Below are positions 59,640-64,000 of a stretch of DNA of 64,000 nt, one piece after another. The notes under the pieces were generated by a model. That model had not been told where the DNA came from and made no database searches. It saw only the letters and a program-made list of their open reading frames with translations. The number at the start of each line of letters is the position of its first letter. Within the stretch, counting starts at the first letter, position 1. This stretch comes from Saururus chinensis (taxonomy: Eukaryota; Streptophyta; Magnoliopsida; Piperales; Saururaceae), in NCBI GenBank assembly GCA_035235625.1, contig CP141148.1, forward strand, positions 36,519,057-36,583,056, read 5' to 3'. The position numbers and the translations under genes are program-made.

Positions 59640-60012
59640 GGACTAATCAAATGCTCTATTTGATTTTGTGGAGGGAGGAACAGTCAATTTTAGAGGCTCG
59701 TTCTTATCTTACCCTTTTCAACTCTCTTTTTCTATTGTTAGGAGGGAAAAGAACTCCATTGCCCATTCTTTGGCAAGGTGGGCAAAGTCTTTCCCTTCTC
59801 CTTAAATGTAGTCTACATAATTCCTAGAGTTCGTTGTGGCAGCTTCATGCAAGGCAGGCAAAGTCTTTCCCTTCCCCTTAAATATAGTCTACATAATTCC
59901 TAGAGTTCGTTGTGGCAGCTTCATGCCTCTATTACTCTATCTTGCAGTTGTAATTAGTGTGTGCTTGTTGTTGTATCTTCTTTTCAATAATAACAATAAT
60001 AAAATAAAACAA
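59640..60012 (+). mobile_element. 3' end of a LINE (RNase H-like tail)
   Basis: A frame around 59,740-59,805 reads REKNSIAHSLARWAKSF, the R-x-x-N-x-x-A-H-x-L-A motif of plant LINE/retroelement RNase H-like tails. The segment ends in CTTTTCAATAATAACAATAATAAAATAAAA, a typical short A-rich LINE tail, at about 60,012. A 77-bp tandem duplication (59,772-59,927) repeats GCAAAGTCTTTCCCTTCYCC and what follows. It is 5'-truncated and inactive. Confidence 0.65.
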
Positions 60013-62102
60013 CTAAACGGCAGGACAAATGGCTTCTATCTTGTTGTCAATCCTCTCAAGCAGACAAGCACGTACAAGGAAATATTATAAAATATTCCTT
60101 TTATCAACATTTATCAAAGTCCATAAGGGCGTCTAATTCTAAGAAAGCGGAGAAGGGAACTTGACTCCATTTCCAATTAGATGAATAACCAAAGAAAATG
60201 TGGTCATTGCTTGTGGGCTACATAAGTTATCAATAACTTTTTTTGCTAAATGTATTGCTATGGAGCGTTTACAAATGTTTGCAGTTGACAGTAAAAAAAG
60301 GCCTCGATCTCCTCCATATTTCTTCGTTCTCTACTTCATGCTTGCATCACCACATTTTGTTTCGCATAACAGTGCGAAAAGCCGTACACCTTTCATTGAT
60401 CACTTAAAAGTGAAGGTACGATAGAAGCGACAGATGAGAGATTTTAAGAACACTCTCAACAAATGAGAGATTATGACCTTTCCGCCCATCATGAATAAAG
60501 TACGTACACACCGATGACCGTTGTAATGCATGTGCATTACAAAATCTAAACCCTAAACACTTCATTCTAATATTAACTTGGTGGTTAGTAAAATTGATGG
60601 CACATATGGCTGCCATAAATCATAAGTCCCCCTATCCCCTCTGTTGGAAGCTGCTGGTCGGCCATGCTCCCTCTTTGTTTCAACCAAACCCCCACCCCAT
60701 ATACATATATATATCACCAAATTTACTTCTTTAAAAATTAGAAAATAATATTTTATATTAAAAGTATATATAAAAAATTTATACATAAATTTTAATTGGT
60801 TTAGATAAATGAGGCTATAGTAAATTTTGTATAGGGCCTGTGAAGTCCAACTAAAACACTTGTGTGAGTTTTTGTAGTGTGAATATTACTATCTTTAAAA
60901 ACCACTTTTTTTATGACTTTAAAAATCACATTTAAAAAACTCAAATTTGTTAGTAAAAAAACTAAAATTTGCTGACGTGGTTAACATTCTCCCTTAGCAA
61001 CCAATGGCAAAATAACACCTCTTCTAATTAGAGTAGTTTAGGAATAAAAAAGAACATATTTTGGAGAAATTATTAGGTACGCTTTAGTGTACGGGAAAGC
61101 GTGTGCAACACCAATACCGGCTAAACACGTGCGTATCATATTTGGTATAGTATTCTGTATTTGATACGGTACTACAAAATATTAAACGTGCTCCGCATGT
61201 ATTGATATTGCGCACTCTTTTCGTGTGCTTAATTTGACTATGGCCTATATCAATTACGAGTTGCACCTGTTCAGCAGGCATACGTGTTGCACACACTTTT
61301 CTACTTAATTTGTCTATGCCAGTACCCTTTCCTTCATCGTCCTTTATCAAACCACAAATGGCTGGCAACGAGAGAGACAGAAGCAGGTGGTCTGAAAGTT
61401 TAATGATTTTGTTAGGTAAGACAAGCAATTTACCACTTTCCCGGCCAAGGCTGGGCTGCCACAGCAATTACAAATGGTGAGAGAAAATCTGAGAACTAAT
61501 TCCCCCTCTGCATGTCTTCTGTCATTTAATTTCGTCATGCAATCCGGCCAGAAAATATTTTTCAAAGGCATTTCAACTACTTTTTCTGCCATGCATTTAT
61601 AGTTTCTGACTGCAATGTTGGAAAAATGTTACCACTAACCAGCACTCCTTTTTAAGGTGGGAACAGATGCACCACTGAGCTCCCTAACCAAAGAAATTGC
61701 AGAGAAAGAAATCATGCATGAAGGAGGCGGCGACGCAGATGCGGAGAAACGGTGCCGACGGGACCGTCATTTCTTCCAGGAAAATGACATTCCGATGTTT
61801 GGAAGCGCGTTGGTCTTGTAGGCTCCTCTCCTGGCCTTTGGCTTGGCTTTTTGACTGTGGAGGCCACTTTTCAGTTGGAGCCATAAAGGATGAGAGGGTC
61901 CCCATGGACAGCCATGAGGGATGGTTCTGGATAGTTCTTGGGATTCAATCGGAGGGCTGCTGTTTCACACTTGATTTCATCAATGGCCGGGGTAGCTGCC
62001 TCGTTGGGAGTGGTAGGTACATGCGGGGTGGGAGGAAAGGGAGGAAGGGGCTGTAATTTCCTTGTTGAGGCGGTAGAAGGGTTGGGTGAGGGCTGAGAGT
62101 CA
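60013..62102. other. Intergenic/promoter region of the right-hand gene
   Basis: No gene is confidently recognised. There are open stretches at 61,084-61,467 (-), 61,697-62,056 (+) and 61,871-62,134 (-), none with a known domain and mutually overlapping. The right part is the upstream region of the plus-strand gene starting near 62,130. Confidence 0.35.
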
Positions 62103-62108
62103 TATAAA
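62103..62108 (+). promoter_or_regulatory. TATA box for right-hand gene
   Basis: TATAAA within GTCATATAAAGCGCTC. A probable start of transcription lies about 30 bp downstream, followed by a leader with a plausible donor near 62,180 (TTTGCTG|GTCAGT). Confidence 0.5.
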
Positions 62109-62129
62109 GCGCTCAGCTCAAACATACTC

Positions 62130-64000
62130 ATCACACTTCTTTCTCTACCGCTGTGTTGCTATTATCAGTACACCTCATTTGCTGGTCAGTGCAAACTCAC
62201 TCATCTTCTTTCATTTTTGCTTTGATTTTCTGTTATGATGAGTATATAAGAGAGTTTCAGTAATCAATCCTTCTCTGGGCCTTTCTGTTCATCTTTTTTC
62301 ATATCAGTTCCATACAAATAGCCAAAGGACTGCTGCCATTCTTTGTACTCTTCCTTTCTCAGCTTTTATATTGTTTTTCAATTATCAAATAAAAAAGGGC
62401 TACCGCCATTGTTACATTTACCATTCTGTTGTCATTTTTCTGGAGGAACTTCAGGCACGTCTCCTTTCCTCCCACCCTTCTTTCATCTTCATATTTTCTG
62501 GGCTCTTTTACGTTTTTTTGCTTTTCTTTGAACACGCTATTCTGCCGGTTGCATCTGTTGTTGTACAGCTTAAAGTTCGTTTAAATTACTTCATTCAATC
62601 TGTAGTGCAGTTCTGCTTATGATCTTCATGCAGGAAAACAACTGAGACCTAAAAGAAGATGCCGACGACTATTCATGCCTTTGTTCTTGCTTTTGTGGTT
62701 TACTTCACAGACTACACATATAGTAATACTACGGAGGCTGAGAGGGTAAAAGTGAATTAACTGTGTTTGAAATGCATTATATGGTGGAATTTCTGATCTG
62801 TTTGAAATGCATACAATTCCACATTCACCGATGCAGCAGCAAGACGGAGAGAGCCATGAGGGTGGTCCTGACCTTGAGGCCGGGCTACCGCAAGGCAACA
62901 TTGACCCCGAAGCTAGAGCAACACCACAAGAAGACCAGGTTAGTATCATTACTTGTACGCAAATTAATATCATCATTTTTTTATATCTTTGAGCCAGAGT
63001 AGATTTTATTTATATAATTACAATATATAGTGCATTATAATCAATAAAATATCTTTATAACAGGATATCTTGACCGCAAAACCTCTCAGTACCCCTTTTT
63101 CATCTCATGGCGATGGTGGCAGATCGATCAGCATTAGTGGAAACCCTACCTCCCCTCCTCCACGGCCCCGCTCCCCCTTCTCTTCCTTTTCCTCTTTCTC
63201 TACTCTCCTCCTCCTCCTCCTTTTCCTTCTTCTCTTCCTTTCTTCTTTTCCTTATCCACCTCCTTCTCTTCCTCTTGCTCTTTCTCTTCCTCGTTCCCAA
63301 TAGTCGCTAGAGTAGAGAGCCAGGCAGGGAGCGTGGCTTTTGGCCACGGCCGGGCAGAGGAGGAGCCGCAGCCTAGGGGAGCCGAAGCTGGGGCGGGTTG
63401 GTGGCAGTGACCCCTCCTCTTCCTTTTCCTCTTTCTCTACTCTCCTCCTCCTCCTCCTTTTCCTTCTTCTCTTCCTTTCTTCTTTTCCTTATCCACCTCC
63501 TTCTCTTCCTCTTGCTCTTTCTCTTCCTCGTTCCCAATAGTCGCTAGAGTAGAGAGCCAGGCAGGGAGCGTGGCTTTTGGCCACGGCCGGGCAGAGGAGG
63601 AGCCGCAGCCTAGGGGAGCCGAAGCTGGGGCGGGTTGGTGGCAGTGAGAAGAAGAAGAGAGGCGGCGGAGTAGATTGAGGTAAAGTGAAAGAGAGAAAAT
63701 TGTATAAATTATATACATGAGAACTGAAGACTTTACTTGGAGTGGATGAGAAATGCGCTGCTGAAAATTTTATGGGTCGATATAACTTCATTATTTATTT
63801 GATTGTACGTTATAATCATTCAGGTAATATTTTTAATTGACATGTTTCACCCCTTGTTGTACTTGGAACTTCATATGCTCATAATATATAGATAGTAAAA
63901 TTTCTAATCATAACTGCGTTTAAAATATAATTCTATCTTCTGATGCTGCAGCAAGACGAAGAGAGCCATGAAGGTGACTCTAATCTTGAGACTGGGCTGC
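62130..64000 (+). CDS. Partial plus-strand gene of unknown function
   Basis: I do not recognise the family. What can be seen is a leader exon near 62,130-62,180, a clean internal exon at 62,840-62,938 (33 codons, starting QDGESHEGGPDLEAGLPQ, with CAG acceptor and CAG|GTTAGT donor), a possible exon from 63,065 (after ATAACAG), and a second copy of the 33-codon exon starting at 63,952 (QDEESHEGDSNLETGL), cut by the window end. The encoded stretches are acidic and low in hydrophobic residues. No start codon can be fixed with confidence. Confidence 0.45.
63174..63647. repeat. Perfect-looking 237-bp tandem duplication
   Basis: 63,174-63,410 and 63,411-63,647 are the same sequence apart from a first-bases difference: a CTCCTC/TTCC-rich pyrimidine tract followed by a GC-rich half (GGCCACGGCCGGGCAGAGG). 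The unit is 79 codons long, so it is frame-neutral. Near-identity points to a recent event. It lies in the presumed intron or an exon of the right-hand gene. Confidence 0.93.

Noticed and set aside
61684..62134. Overlapping frames on both strands upstream of the TATA box
   Set aside because: Mutually overlapping and without recognisable domains; more likely promoter DNA.
1..64000. tRNA, rRNA or organellar gene insertions
   Set aside because: I saw no cloverleaf, conserved rRNA core or organelle gene sequence on reading both strands.

Overview
This window is nuclear DNA of a flowering plant. The genes are split by spliceosomal introns, the proteins are plant-type (a PMEI-PME pectinesterase, a plant-like NOP14, a PB1 protein), and most of the remaining sequence is plant transposon: Ty3/gypsy, Ty1/copia, LINE, hAT-like, CACTA-like and Harbinger-associated sequence. 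I cannot name the species.

All four multi-exon genes I could model are on the minus strand. (1) NOP14, a nucleolar factor for 40S subunit maturation (2,443-10,590, 14 coding exons, 949 aa, every splice phase consistent). (2) A type-I pectin methylesterase (26,524-29,825, 3 exons, 553 aa, catalytic residues intact). (3) An arginine/serine-rich nuclear-type protein (46,367-47,871, 5' leader exon near 49,131). (4) A 6-exon, 323-aa protein (54,420-56,500) that joins an N-terminal PB1 domain to a C-terminus resembling the winged-helix tail of MCM6, without the MCM6 helicase body. A fifth gene starts near a TATA box at 62,103 on the plus strand and runs off the window; it has a repeated 99-nt exon.

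The accessory DNA is strongly nested. Four large LTRs stand alone with no internal region: 13,738-17,168 (+) and 31,318-34,820 (-) are one family in opposite orientation; 35,876-40,824 (4.95 kb) and 51,019-53,519 (2.5 kb) are others. Each has TG...CA ends and a 4-5 bp target duplication, so they are solo LTRs left by recombination. The first sits inside the gag gene of an older gag-only gypsy element (12,283-18,926). The third splits a 30-bp minisatellite. The fourth splits a hAT-like element (49,873-53,763) that has its own 8-bp target duplication.

A 1-kb DNA-level copy of the 5' part of NOP14, introns included, lies at 21,563-22,620 between two degenerate ~0.9-kb direct repeats. An inverted pair of hAT-like elements (2-1,162 and about 11,046-11,763) brackets the true NOP14 gene. 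Several introns appear to use GC-AG splice sites. The best candidate for an undescribed biological unit is the PB1/MCM6-tail protein.
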